Positions 16,828-28,400 of a DNA stretch of 32,558 nt are shown here, piece by piece; position 1 is the first letter of the stretch; each line of letters begins with the position of its first letter. Source of the DNA: Verrucomicrobiota bacterium (GTDB taxonomy: Bacteria; Verrucomicrobiota; Verrucomicrobiia; Limisphaerales; UBA1096). Made by a program: the position numbers and the translations under genes. The notes beneath the pieces were generated by a model. The model had not been told where the DNA came from, made no database searches, and worked only from the letters and a program-made list of their open reading frames with translations. The stretch covers positions 1 to 32,558 of the forward strand of contig JACNJE010000047.1 in the NCBI GenBank assembly GCA_014382705.1, written 5' to 3'.

Positions 16828-18222
16828 TCATTTCGCGCCGGTGCCGATGAAAACGACCGGGATGGTGCGGAAGAGAATCTTGATGTCGAGCCAGAGCGAC
16901 CAGTTGTCGATGTACTCGAGGTCGAGGCGCACCCAGTCGGAGAACTCGTTCACCTCGTTGCGGCCGCTGATCTGCCAGAGGCAGGTGAGGCCCGGCTTGA
17001 CGCTGAGGCGGCGGCGATGGGCGAGATCCTCGAAGCGTTTGGTTTCGTCCACCGGCAGGGGGCGCGGGCCGACGAGGCTCATGGCGCCCTTGAGGACATT
17101 GAACAACTGGGGCAGCTCGTCGAGGCTGAACCGGCGCAGGAACCGGCCGACCGGCGTGATGCGCGGGTCGTTGGCGACCTTGAACACCGGGCCGCTCATC
17201 TCGTTCATGGCCGCCAGTTCATGCTTGCGCTGTTCGGCGTTGGTGGCCATCGAGCGGAACTTGTACATGGTGAACGGGCGGCCGTTGATGCCGCTGCGCT
17301 TTTGGCGGAACAGGATCGGGCCGGGGGAGGTGATCTTCACGAGCAGCGCGCACCCCAGCAGCACCGGCGAGAGCAGCACGAGCATCGCCAGCGCCCCGGC
17401 GAAGTCGATCATCTGCTTGGCCAAGCCCTGCAGCGAGGCGGCCGGCGCGGAGTGGAACACCAGCAGCGGGACGCCGTGAAAGTCGTCCACCGCAGTGCGG
17501 GCGATCTGCGTGTTGAAAAAGTCGGCGGCGAGCCACACCTCGACCCCCTCCAGTTCGCAGGCGTTGATGACCTGCTCAATCTGGTCGAACTTGGTGTGGC
17601 CGGCGCTGATCAGGACGACGTTGGCGGAGTGCTCGTGCATCAGGCGCAGGAGCCGCTCGATCGGGTCGCGGTCGATGTTGAACTGCAGCACGACGCGGTA
17701 GCTCGTGTCGTTGCCATCATCAATGCGCCCAACCATGGTTTTTGTCTCCTCCGGTGAGCCGAGCAGGATGATGCGTTTCTGCAGGTCGGCGCGGGTCAGG
17801 CGGCGTCGCTGCCAGCGCAGGGCGGCCTCCTCCTTGGCCCAGGCCAACGCGACGCTGAGCAGGGCGAAGATCAGGATCACTGAGCGGGTGAGCTGAATCT
17901 TGAAGGCGAACATCACGGTGATGATGAGCAGCGTGATCAGCAGGGAGGCCTTGGCCAATGGCCAGACGGTCTGCGCCCGGCTTGGCCAAGCGGACCGTGC
18001 GTAAAATCCCTGGGTGTCCAGGACGAGTGGAGCGACAAACAGGAGCAGCAGGCTAATCCAGACGTACGCCCCCTCGAAGGGCGCAATCTCAGCTGTGCCC
18101 CCGAACAATTCGAAGTCCATCGCCCCGCGCAACCCGTGCGCCAGCCATAGGCTGACGGCAAAAACCAACCCGTCGAGCACCTTGTGGATGCCGGTCTGGA
18201 CTCGTCGTTGATTGCGCAGCAT
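16828..18222 (-). CDS. Undecaprenyl-phosphate sugar phosphotransferase (WcaJ/WbaP type)
   Basis: This 464-residue inner-membrane enzyme should start exopolysaccharide or O-antigen repeat synthesis by moving a sugar-1-phosphate onto undecaprenyl phosphate. It has four N-terminal membrane helices (about residues 12-125), a Rossmann-like middle domain (RIILLGSPEET...), a re-entrant hydrophobic segment near 265, and the catalytic bacterial sugar transferase domain with KRSGINGRPFTMYKFRSM, DELPQLFNVLKGAMSLVGPRP and KPGLTCLWQISGRNE. All family motifs look intact. The sugar is not predictable. Two palindrome copies fall in loops: SAWPSRA after the second helix and GLAKQ before the re-entrant segment. 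The O-antigen ligase-like gene at 29002 may belong to the same pathway. Confidence 0.9.
   Translation of the reverse strand: MLRNQRRVQTGIHKVLDGLVFAVSLWLAHGLRGAMDFELFGGTAEIAPFEGAYVWISLLLLFVAPLVLDTQGFYARSAWPSRAQTVWPLAKASLLITLLIITVMFAFKIQLTRSVILIFALLSVALAWAKEEAALRWQRRRLTRADLQKRIILLGSPEETKTMVGRIDDGNDTSYRVVLQFNIDRDPIERLLRLMHEHSANVVLISAGHTKFDQIEQVINACELEGVEVWLAADFFNTQIARTAVDDFHGVPLLVFHSAPAASLQGLAKQMIDFAGALAMLVLLSPVLLGCALLVKITSPGPILFRQKRSGINGRPFTMYKFRSMATNAEQRKHELAAMNEMSGPVFKVANDPRITPVGRFLRRFSLDELPQLFNVLKGAMSLVGPRPLPVDETKRFEDLAHRRRLSVKPGLTCLWQISGRNEVNEFSDWVRLDLEYIDNWSLWLDIKILFRTIPVVFIGTGAK
17415..17426. repeat. Dispersed palindrome, 12 bp core
   Basis: GCTTGGCCAAGC, minus-strand reading GLAK, in a loop of the sugar phosphotransferase. 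Confidence 0.9.
17980..17991. repeat. Dispersed palindrome, 12 bp core
   Basis: GCTTGGCCAAGC followed by GG, minus-strand reading AWPS, in a loop between membrane helices of the sugar phosphotransferase. Confidence 0.9.
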
Positions 18223-18357
18223 GAGGGTCGGGCGGCCCGTTACAGCAGGGCAAGGCTTGTACGCCTTGGCAGGATGGGAATCAACCCCTAACGCGCCAAG
18301 GGCGGTGGGGTTGGACAGGGCGGAACAGGGAAAATGTTCAATGCCCTGCGCCGATAA

Positions 18358-18954
18358 TCACCATTCCTCCTCGATTTTTTCACCAAACAGGTGGTTCAGT
18401 TCCTCCTTGAGTCGCTCGACTGGCAGGCCGACCACGTTGGATACCGAGCCGGAGACACGCTTGATGATCTTGTTCTTGTCCTGTTGGATGGCGTAGCCGC
18501 CAGCCTTGTCGAGCGGGTCGATCCCGGCCAGATATTCGTCGATCTGCCCCTTGCCAAGCGGCAGGAAGGTGACGTTGGTGATCACCGAGAACACCTTGTT
18601 GATTTCGTCGTTGTGATAGAGGAGCGAGACGCCGGTGGCCACCTGGTGCGTGCGCCCCTGCAGCCGCGCCAGCATGCGGGCCGCATCATCGACGTGGGTT
18701 GGCTTGCCGAACAACTCGTCCTCAAGATAAACCAGCGTGTCGGCGGCGATCACGAGGCACTCCGGGTGCAGCTCGGCGATCGGCTCCGCCTTGGCCCGGG
18801 CGTTGGTCTCGCAGAGATCGGGAATGAAATCGCTGCCCTCCATGGTTTCCTCCGCGTGACTGGGAACGATCTCGAACTCGATGTTCATCGAGGTGAGCAG
18901 TTCCGATCGTCTCGGGGAACTGGAGGCAAGGATGACAGGGGGCAGGTTTTCCAT
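18358..18954 (-). CDS. maf: Maf-family nucleotide pyrophosphatase
   Basis: This 198-residue cytoplasmic enzyme belongs to the Maf house-cleaning family, which hydrolyses non-canonical or specific nucleoside triphosphates (dTTP/UTP in the YhdE branch). The phosphate-binding start ASSSPRRSELL, the catalytic Glu/Asp region VIAADTLV, the GKP motif and DKAGGYAIQ are all present. Length is normal for the family. It starts 39 bases after the pyrG stop and is probably cotranscribed with kdsB and pyrG. The exact substrate is not certain from sequence. Confidence 0.92.
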   Translation of the reverse strand: MENLPPVILASSSPRRSELLTSMNIEFEIVPSHAEETMEGSDFIPDLCETNARAKAEPIAELHPECLVIAADTLVYLEDELFGKPTHVDDAARMLARLQGRTHQVATGVSLLYHNDEINKVFSVITNVTFLPLGKGQIDEYLAGIDPLDKAGGYAIQQDKNKIIKRVSGSVSNVVGLPVERLKEELNHLFGEKIEEEW

Positions 18955-18993
18955 GGGCGGCCTGATGCAGAATCCGGATCGAAAAAAATTAGG

Positions 18994-21347
<2,354 letters not shown>

Positions 21348-21369
21348 GGTCAGCCTCTCAGGCAAGGCC

Positions 21370-21381
21370 GCTTGGCCAAGC
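21370..21381. repeat. Dispersed palindrome, 12 bp intergenic copy
   Basis: GCTTGGCCAAGC, preceded by CC, in the gap between the divergent kdsB and SirB1-like genes, 23 bases upstream of kdsB. Confidence 0.9.
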
Positions 21382-21524
21382 CGGGCATCCTTTGCGGACA
21401 GGGATGAATACCCCAAATCGTGGCCACGCGTCAAAGGGTTCCATTTTTTTGGGAAAGAACAGCCTCGTTGCGCCCGGTCCATGTGAATAACTCCTGATTG
21501 CCTCCCCGGCACTCGGATGGTTAA

Positions 21525-22418
21525 ATGCGCCTTGACCAATTGATGAAGGCTCTGCTGGCAAACCCGCTGGAGCTTGCCTCGCTGTCCGAGAAGGACAAGG
21601 CGGCGTTGGTTCGCCTGTTGTCCGACCCGGATCCCGGGGTGTTTCATGCCATAAAGCGAACATTGGTCGACTGCGGCACCGACGCCCGGCCTTGGCTGAA
21701 GGCCGGATTGGGTAGCCGGGACCGGCTCGTCCGGAAACATTGCTGGGAAATACTCACCCAACTGGAGCGGGGCGAGGCCGACCGGGAGTTTATCGCCTTT
21801 TGCAACCGGGGTGGGGAGCAACTCAATCTCGAGAAAGGGGTCTGGCTGCTCACCCGCACGGCCTTTCCCAACCTGGACTTGGAATCGTACCAGTCGCAGC
21901 TCAACGAGTTCGCGGCGTGCGTGCGCAAGGTGTGCGACCCCGCGCAAAGCCAGCCGGCGGCGTTGATGGCGGTCAACCGCGTCCTGTACCGGAAGGAACA
22001 TTTCCGGGGCGACAAGGCCAACTACTACGATCCGCAGAATAGCTACCTGAACCGGGTGATCGACCGCCGGCTGGGCAACCCGCTCAGCCTCTGCCTGGTG
22101 TATCTGTTTGTGGCCCGCCGGCTTGGCCTCCCGGTGACCGGCGTGGGAATGCCGGGCCATTTCATCCTGCGCCTCCAGTCGCCGGCGTTCACAATCTATG
22201 TGGACGCGTTCAACGGCGGCAATTTTTTAACCCACTCCGACTGCGCCACCCGGCTCAAGCGGTGTGGGTACGGCGTTGATGCCGGCTTCCTCTCCACCAC
22301 GACTCCGCGCCGCACCCTGATGCGCATCTGTTCTAACCTGCATCAAATCTACCAAAAGAGCCGGCATCTCAGGGAGCGGGATCGCATCCAAAAGTACCTC
22401 ATCAAGCTGGCCAGTTGA
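21525..22418 (+). CDS. SirB1-like transglutaminase-fold protein with HEAT-like N-terminus
   Basis: This 297-residue cytoplasmic protein has two parts. Residues 1-90 are helical with HEAT-like spacing (LARLLSDPDPGVFHAIKRTLVDCG, then GSRDRLVRKHCWEIL). Residues 100-290 match the SirB1 / transglutaminase-like family: YYDPQNSYLNRVIDRRLGNPLSLCLVYLFVARRLGLPVTGVGMPGHFILR, then the Asp of YVDAFNGG. Cys in LSLC, His in GHF and this Asp would form the papain-like triad. Proteins of this kind are widespread and their substrate is unknown. ATG 21525 has no obvious ribosome site. It is convergent with the TetR gene. Confidence 0.8.
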   Translation: MRLDQLMKALLANPLELASLSEKDKAALVRLLSDPDPGVFHAIKRTLVDCGTDARPWLKAGLGSRDRLVRKHCWEILTQLERGEADREFIAFCNRGGEQLNLEKGVWLLTRTAFPNLDLESYQSQLNEFAACVRKVCDPAQSQPAALMAVNRVLYRKEHFRGDKANYYDPQNSYLNRVIDRRLGNPLSLCLVYLFVARRLGLPVTGVGMPGHFILRLQSPAFTIYVDAFNGGNFLTHSDCATRLKRCGYGVDAGFLSTTTPRRTLMRICSNLHQIYQKSRHLRERDRIQKYLIKLAS

Positions 22419-22424
22419 TCTGCT

Positions 22425-22443
22425 GCCAAGCCCGGCGCTTGGC
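22425..22443. terminator. Hairpin from inverted motif halves between convergent genes
   Basis: GCCAAGC 22425-22431 pairs with GCTTGGC 22437-22443 around a CCGGC loop, in the gap between the SirB1-like and TetR genes. The arms are half-sites of the dispersed palindrome. No T tract follows, but the place and shape suggest a shared end signal. Confidence 0.55.
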
Positions 22444-22465
22444 CAAGGGCAATGCGGGGAAGCTA

Positions 22466-23155
22466 TCAGTTCGGCCTGCCAAGCGGAACTGGCTCCGGGG
22501 CGAAGGTGGACGCGAAACCGGTGGCGGTGTAATTGACGAGATTCTGGATGATCCAGTCGGCGCTGCCGCCCATGTCGCCCTCGTCATTGAACCAGTCGAT
22601 CTGGTCCATCAGCGTGATGGTCATCACCACCGTCCCCCCGAGGAACGCCCATTTCCAGTTCAATTCCTCGTCAGTCTTGTCCGGGAGCGATCGCTTGAGT
22701 TCCTTCTGAAACGCCGCCAGCGAATCACCCAGGTGCTTTTTCATCAACTGGTGATAGGTGAAGTTCGGCTCCATCCGAAGCCAGGCGAAGAGCTTTAGAA
22801 AATCGGCGCCCCCCTCGTCGGTGTTGTCGCGCAGCCGAATGAACGGCTCGACGTAGGCCTGAATAATGTTTTCCATGGCGATGGGCCGGCCACCGGTCTC
22901 GAGCGCATACTTTCCGAGCAGGTTCAACCGGGCTTGGTTGATCGGCACGAGCCGGCGCTCCAAGATGGCGTCCAGCAGGCCCTCCTTGTTTTTGAAATAG
23001 TAATGCACCATGGCCATGTTGACATCCGCCACCTTCATCACCTCGCGCAACGACGTGGCTGTCACGCCGTTTCGGCCAAACAACCGTTCGGCGGTGTCCA
23101 GCAGCAAAAAGCGGGTTTTTTCTCCCTTATTTAGGCCATTACTCTTGTCAGCCAT
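22466..23155 (-). CDS. TetR/AcrR-family transcriptional regulator
   Basis: This 229-residue protein has the N-terminal TetR helix-turn-helix (residues about 12-60: TRFLLLDTAERLFGRNGVTATSLREVMKVADVNMAMVHYYFKNKEGLL), followed by an all-helical ligand domain. Its C-terminal part (LEFIRLRDN..., WAFLGGTVVMTITLMD-like) recalls PsrA-type regulators that sense fatty or acyl compounds, but the ligand is uncertain. The start is set at ATG 23155 (MADKSNGLNKGEKTR), since an upstream GTG at 23200 would lie in the likely operator region. It is divergent from the secreted protein at 23339, and two similar inverted repeats in the 183-bp gap fit autoregulation and control of that gene. Confidence 0.88.
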   Translation of the reverse strand: MADKSNGLNKGEKTRFLLLDTAERLFGRNGVTATSLREVMKVADVNMAMVHYYFKNKEGLLDAILERRLVPINQARLNLLGKYALETGGRPIAMENIIQAYVEPFIRLRDNTDEGGADFLKLFAWLRMEPNFTYHQLMKKHLGDSLAAFQKELKRSLPDKTDEELNWKWAFLGGTVVMTITLMDQIDWFNDEGDMGGSADWIIQNLVNYTATGFASTFAPEPVPLGRPN

Positions 23156-23164
23156 GCAAAAAAC

Positions 23165-23176
23165 AGTCAACTGACT
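23165..23176. promoter_or_regulatory. Candidate TetR operator, site 1
   Basis: AGTCAACTGACT: the arms AGTCA and TGACT are inverted around a 2-base centre. It lies 10 bases upstream of the TetR start codon, where a bound repressor would block its own transcription or translation start. Confidence 0.45.
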
Positions 23177-23232
23177 AACCGAAAAAGATCGATATGTCAC
23201 CTTTTTTTAGAATAAAAAATCGAAAAAACCGG

Positions 23233-23260
23233 TTGACACAAATCAATCAGTTGATAGATT
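23233..23260 (+). promoter_or_regulatory. Promoter for the secreted protein at 23339
   Basis: TTGACA 23233-23238 and TAGATT 23255-23260 are separated by 16 bp, in AT-rich sequence on the side facing the plus-strand gene. Candidate operator site 2 overlaps its spacer and first -10 base. Confidence 0.65.
23246..23255. promoter_or_regulatory. Candidate TetR operator, site 2
   Basis: ATCAGTTGAT: inverted ATCA/TGAT around GT. It shares the TCAGTTGA core with site 1 read on the other strand and overlaps the promoter just upstream of the -10 box. Confidence 0.45.
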
Positions 23261-23338
23261 TTTGCCGTTCGCCGCTTGATACCGGCATGGACGCCGTGTT
23301 CGGGGGTGGTCTAATTGGCATCGTTCACGAGTAAACTC

Positions 23339-25306
23339 ATGGTTTTGAGCCAAAAAAAACGAAGAGCGATTGGCGTGGCAGTCTCCCTGTTTTGCCTCTG
23401 CTCCGGCTTGGCCAAGGCCCAGTATTTCGAGGAACCGGCGGTTTGGAAAGGCACCGATTCCATCGGCAGGGAAGTCGTCCTTTACGTCTCCCCGGAGGGA
23501 CGCTTCTTTTCGCCGTATCCGCTGCTGACATCCGCCGGGGGTGACGGTCACGGTGTCTGGTCGATCGATCCCGCCGACAGCACGATCCGCTTTCGTTCCC
23601 TGTCGAGCGCGGATGCGCCCATTCCGGTGGATCTCATCTCCCGCCGGTACACTTTCGCCAAGGGGCCGGAGGGGGCCGTCGTCCTGACGGCGGGGACCAC
23701 CGGGCATCGATTGACCCTCAAGCCAAGCGCAGCCTCACCGGCCTTTTTGCCCGAGGAGCGGATCGACTATTCCATCCAAGTTCCGGAAACTGTTTTTTAC
23801 GACCCGGCCAAGCCCGCCGCCCATGGGTTGAATCTGGAGACGTGGACGCCGCACGGCGTGGTGTTCACTGACAGCACCGGCGCGGAGATTTCGCTCGACG
23901 GCGCGGACCGGGAACGGTTTCGCGTGCAGCGCGACGAGGCGGCCGGGCATACGCTGGTGTACCTGGCCGAGCCGCTACCGGCCAAGGTGGATCGATCGGG
24001 ATACGAGCTGGACATCATCCGCCGGGAAGGCTTGGCCAAGCGCCCGATCGTGGCGGCCGCGACCGAGCGTTTTTCGATACAAGTGATTCCCGGCGACTCG
24101 GTGGTCAACGGCCTCCCGCCCATCTTTGCGTTGCCGCCGATCTTCCTTGGCCCGGAGCCGGACGCGCCGCTGACCATCCAGTTTTTCGGGGCGAACCAGT
24201 ACACGCTGTCGGTGCAGGAATCCACCGACTTGGCCCACTGGAAAACAGTCGAGGAAGTTGACGGCAACGGGGAAACCGTCGAATGGACGGACACCCGCAA
24301 CGACCGGCCCGGCGTGCTGTTTTATCGTATTCAAATGACCCCGAAAGAGTTGGCTGCGCCGGGCGTGTTCGATTTCAGTGGTGGCAAGCCGCTCGATCCC
24401 GACGGCCAACTGGCGCAAGACCTGGCCAGGACCGTGCTGGCGCGGTTGAACATTGACGGCCGCAACGTCACGGGGGCGACCGTGGAATCAATCGTTCGGT
24501 TGTTGCCTCCGATTTTTGGCCCCCAATATCTGGTTGAGTTGCGCGGCAACAACGAACAGCAACAGCCGGTTTCGGTTTACGCCGAACTCGCCGAGGCCGG
24601 CGCCCAACCAACGCGTTTCGTGACGAAGATCAACGTGGATGACCGGTGGGAGATGATCCGGCGGGCGGAGTCGGTCGAGGTGGACGACGGCCTGTCCCTC
24701 GCGCCAAATGCGGCAAACGCGGATCGAACCGCTGCTTCCGCACAGTTTGCGTTGGCTGACTTGAACGAGCGCACCGGAAACAACTGGTCACTGGTTGAGG
24801 TGATTTCCAGCGCCGAGACTGATGGAGCGATTGACCAACTTGTGCTAAACCTCGAGACGCCGGAAGGCGAAACAGCCACGGCGTTTGTCGAAGTGGGAAT
24901 CGACCTGGAGACGAACCAGAGCGAACTGCTCACGGTGTTCACGCAGTCGGAGCTCGGGGTCACCCTCGTCCCGCTCGATTTCATGAGGGCACCTGATGCC
25001 GGGGACGCGGATTTTGTTTCGCTCATTCCGGGGAGGGTTGAGTTGACCCCGGTCGGGCCCGAGTCGCCCTTGGCCAAGCGCTTGGCCAAGTTCATCCTCG
25101 GTCAGGAACCGGCTGCCAAGGACGGCTTGAAACTGGAGCGAATCGTCGCCGTCACCGAGGCCAAGGCGGCGGAATCCGTGACCCATTTTATCGAGCTGCT
25201 TGCCACGACCAACACTGGCGCGACGGCGCACGTCCAAGCCCATGTGAGCGAACAGAATGACGGGCAGCTTGGGCTGCTGAGCCTCCAAATCACGATCGGA
25301 GAATAA
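23339..25306 (+). CDS. Secreted protein with three internal repeats, function unknown
   Basis: This 655-residue protein has a signal peptide (MVLSQKKRRAIGVAVSLFCLCSGLAKA, cut before QYFEE). The first 270 residues are beta-rich and unrecognised. Then comes a proline-rich stretch (LPPIFALPPIFLG) and a module of the kind SVQESTDLAHWKTVEEVDG...FYRIQM, also found at the end of the protein at 10042. The last 300 residues contain three similar units that I read as cystatin-like in layout: a helix (LAQDLARTVLARLN; ASAQFALADLNERT; LAKRLAKFIL) followed by strands (ATVESIVRLL...; WSLVEVISSAE...; LKLERIVAVTE...). ATG 23339 is preferred over an in-frame TTG at 23315. The gene is next to the TetR regulator and is likely its target. 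Function unknown. Confidence 0.75.
   Translation: MVLSQKKRRAIGVAVSLFCLCSGLAKAQYFEEPAVWKGTDSIGREVVLYVSPEGRFFSPYPLLTSAGGDGHGVWSIDPADSTIRFRSLSSADAPIPVDLISRRYTFAKGPEGAVVLTAGTTGHRLTLKPSAASPAFLPEERIDYSIQVPETVFYDPAKPAAHGLNLETWTPHGVVFTDSTGAEISLDGADRERFRVQRDEAAGHTLVYLAEPLPAKVDRSGYELDIIRREGLAKRPIVAAATERFSIQVIPGDSVVNGLPPIFALPPIFLGPEPDAPLTIQFFGANQYTLSVQESTDLAHWKTVEEVDGNGETVEWTDTRNDRPGVLFYRIQMTPKELAAPGVFDFSGGKPLDPDGQLAQDLARTVLARLNIDGRNVTGATVESIVRLLPPIFGPQYLVELRGNNEQQQPVSVYAELAEAGAQPTRFVTKINVDDRWEMIRRAESVEVDDGLSLAPNAANADRTAASAQFALADLNERTGNNWSLVEVISSAETDGAIDQLVLNLETPEGETATAFVEVGIDLETNQSELLTVFTQSELGVTLVPLDFMRAPDAGDADFVSLIPGRVELTPVGPESPLAKRLAKFILGQEPAAKDGLKLERIVAVTEAKAAESVTHFIELLATTNTGATAHVQAHVSEQNDGQLGLLSLQITIGE
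24030..24041. repeat. Dispersed palindrome, 12 bp core
   Basis: GCTTGGCCAAGC followed by GC, read as GLAKR in the three-repeat secreted protein. Confidence 0.9.
25069..25090. repeat. Dispersed palindrome, 22 bp tandem doublet
   Basis: Two TTGGCCAA cores 12 bp apart around a central AAGCGCTT form a perfect 22-bp palindrome, read as PLAKRLAKF at the start of the third internal repeat of the protein. Confidence 0.95.
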
Positions 25307-25369
25307 GGGAGGGGACAGATACCATGCGATTTAGAGTCTGGTTAACAGTTGAGGACACACCCGGGAGAA

Positions 25370-25399
25370 GGCCGCGCCCGTTGAATCGCGGGCGCGGCC
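25370..25399 (+). terminator. Strong hairpin after the three-repeat protein gene
   Basis: GGCCGCGCCCG 25370-25380 pairs perfectly with CGGGCGCGGCC 25389-25399 around an 8-base loop. An outer GAGGA 25351-25355 can pair with TCCTC 25402-25406. There is no T tract directly after it, but a T6 run follows 36 bases on. It probably separates this gene from the beta-propeller gene. Confidence 0.65.
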
Positions 25400-25492
25400 G
25401 ATCCTCACAGGGGAAAACCGTGACGACAGGTTGGCTTTTTTATTCGTAAACCATTGGAAACAAGTTAATTAACAATCATAAAAGGAACTAAA

Positions 25493-28400
25493 ATGAAAAC
25501 ACATGAACTGAACAATCGAATCGAGCCGGGGTTTGTGCCGGTTCCACGCCTTGACGGCTTGGCCAAGCGGGTGTTTGTTTGCCGGAATGCACAATCCGGG
25601 AAGGGGCTTTTTTCACGGAATCGTATCATGAAACGCTTGCATCGTTTGACATCGTTGGGCCGGGGCATTCCGGCGCTGGGTTTGGTTTTGGGGATGTTGT
25701 TTGGCGTACCGGCCTTGGCGCCGGTGCCAACCGGCTGGGCCGCGCCAGAGGCCGACCGGCCGGAAATCGTCAGCATTCAACTGGAGGTCAGCGAGGTGGT
25801 GGTGACGGTGCGTGTGCCCAAAGGCATCACGAAAGTCACACTCGAGGGCCGATCCCGCTTGGGCATTGGCAACTGGGCACCGCGCGCGGTGGAGCGGGTG
25901 GACGGCACCGGCGGGTTGCTGGTGATTCGGATTGCCTACAACAAGGCCAACGAAATCCTCCGCGTCCGGGGGGATGACAAGGAGGAGTTGCCGGCGGCGT
26001 TCTACAAGGGGACGACGGAGTTTGGTGGCCAAAAGGACGAGGGGGGTGGGGTTGATGGCTTGGCTCCAACACCCGGCCGCGAGAACGAGTTTGTTTCCGT
26101 CGCCGATACGGCGGACACCGAAAAGGGCGAGGGGGGCGAGCAGCGCGACGTGGTCGAGTCGGACATCTGGAGCATCCACAACGACACGCTATATTTCTTC
26201 AACCGGCTGCGCGGCCTGCAGGTGATCGACCTCAAGGACAAGAGCAACCCGGTCATCCGCGGCGTGCTGCCGATGCCGGCCGCCGGCGAGCAGATGTACA
26301 CGCTTGGCGACGACCACGTGATCCTGCTCGCCCGGGACGGCTGCAACTGGTGGGGCAACAACGCCGAGAGCCAGGCGATCATCGTCAATGTCTCCGGCGA
26401 CACGCCGGTCATCGTGGCCAGCGCGCCGGTGAAGGGGTACATCCGCGAGAGCCGACTCGTCGGCACCGCGCTGTACATCGCCTCGCAGACGTACGTCACG
26501 CGGGAAGCCGTCAACCCCACGACCGGCGTCACGTACACGCGGTGGGAGCACGGCACACAGGTGTCGGCGTTCGACCTGGCAACCCCGGCCAAGCCGGTCG
26601 CACGCGAGACGCTGTTCTACAGCGGCTACAACAACGACATCTATGCCACGGACAAGTTCCTGTTTGTCTCCACCTCGGTCCCGAAGGATTACTACAAGAC
26701 CGACTTGAGAAGCATCGACATCTCCGCGCCGAACGGCACGATGAAGGAGGCGGCGACCATCCGCACCGCCGGGCGCGTGGCCGACAAGTTCAAGATGCGG
26801 TTGAGCGGCGACACGCTCACGGTGATCTCGGAGGTATTACGCCGCAACAGCAGTGACAACCGGAATCGCTGGCTGACCACGCTAGAGACGTTTAGTCTGG
26901 CTAACCCGAACAGGCCAATGGCACTCGGCGAGGTGAGCTTGGCCAAGGGGGAGCGTTTGTTTGCCACGCGCTTCGACGCTGACAGGGTTTATATCGTTAC
27001 TTACGAGCGGATCGATCCACTGTGGATTGTCGACCTGTCCGACCCGCGCAAGCCGGAGATCAAGGGCGAACTTGAGGTGCCGGGCTGGTCCACCTACATC
27101 CAGCCGCTGGGCGACCGGCTTGTGTCGATTGGCGTGGACGACACGAACAACGGCCGCCGTGTTGCCGTGTCGTTGTTCGACGTGAGCGACGTCACTCAAC
27201 CGAAGTTGTTCGACAAGGTCACTATGGGCGATCGCTGGTCGTGGAGCGAGGCGCAGTACGACGAGAAGGCGTTCACCGTGCTGCCGCATGCCGGCTTGAT
27301 TCTCGTGCCGTACCAGGGTCGCGAGGAGGGCGGCTATGTGAAGAACGTCCAGATCATCGACTTGAACGAAAAGACGCTGACCAAGCGCGGGGTCATCGCG
27401 CACGCGCTGCAGCCGCGCCGCGCCACGGAGTATCAAGATTTCATCCTGTCGATCTCCGGCAAGGAGCTGCTGACTGTGGACGCGACCGACCGCGACAACC
27501 CGGTCGTGAAGAGCGAGGTCGAGTTGGCGTGGACGGTCGACCAGGTCATCCCGACCGGCGACTATCTGCTGCAGTTGGCCAAAGGCTCGAACTGGTATTT
27601 CGGCGAGCAGGGTGGGCCGTCCATACGCGTGGCCGCGCAGAGGGATCCCGACACCGCGCTGGGCCGAGTGGTGTTGCCGGAAACCGCCTACCTCTCCGGC
27701 GCCTCGGTGAACGGCGACAAATTGTATCTGTTGCAGACGCAGGCATTTCAGTCCGCGAATCCGAAGCCGATCCCGGAGAAACCTGAGGAGGGTGATGACG
27801 ATGGCGGTGACAATGAGGAAACGCCGGAGCCGGAGGAACTCAAGCCCAACGTATTCCTGACGGTGATCGACTTGGCCAAGCTGCCGGAACTGACGGTGAT
27901 CGGCGAGGTGGCCTTGGTGGACAAAAACATGGGCTGGAGCAACCAATTCAAGCCCAATTGGCCAAGCGCCGGCAAGCTGCTGTGGTCCAACGCCGGCGGC
28001 TACCGCTACTGGGGTTGGGGCGGGCCGTGGTTTGATGACGTTGACATCGTCGGCGATTCCCTTTGGCCCGGTTATTACGGCGGGAGCGCCGGGCAGCTGA
28101 TGTGCTTCAACGTCAGCGACGCCGCCAAGCCCAGCTTGGCTTCCTCCGTCAACCTGTCGGTCGACGCAAACGAGGACGGCAAGCAGCGATACGCCAACCG
28201 CTGGAACTTCAGCGAGGCAATCCTCAACGACAACGGCCTGGTGTACCTCAGCAGCCAGCACTCGGCGTATGTCAAGCCGGAGGAGGAACAGGGCGGGGAC
28301 GACCCGGATCCTGACGAGCCGAAGCCCAGGCCGCGCGGTTACTGGATCACCAGCTACGAGCTGCATGTGGTCGACTACACCGACATGTTCCACCCGGTCG

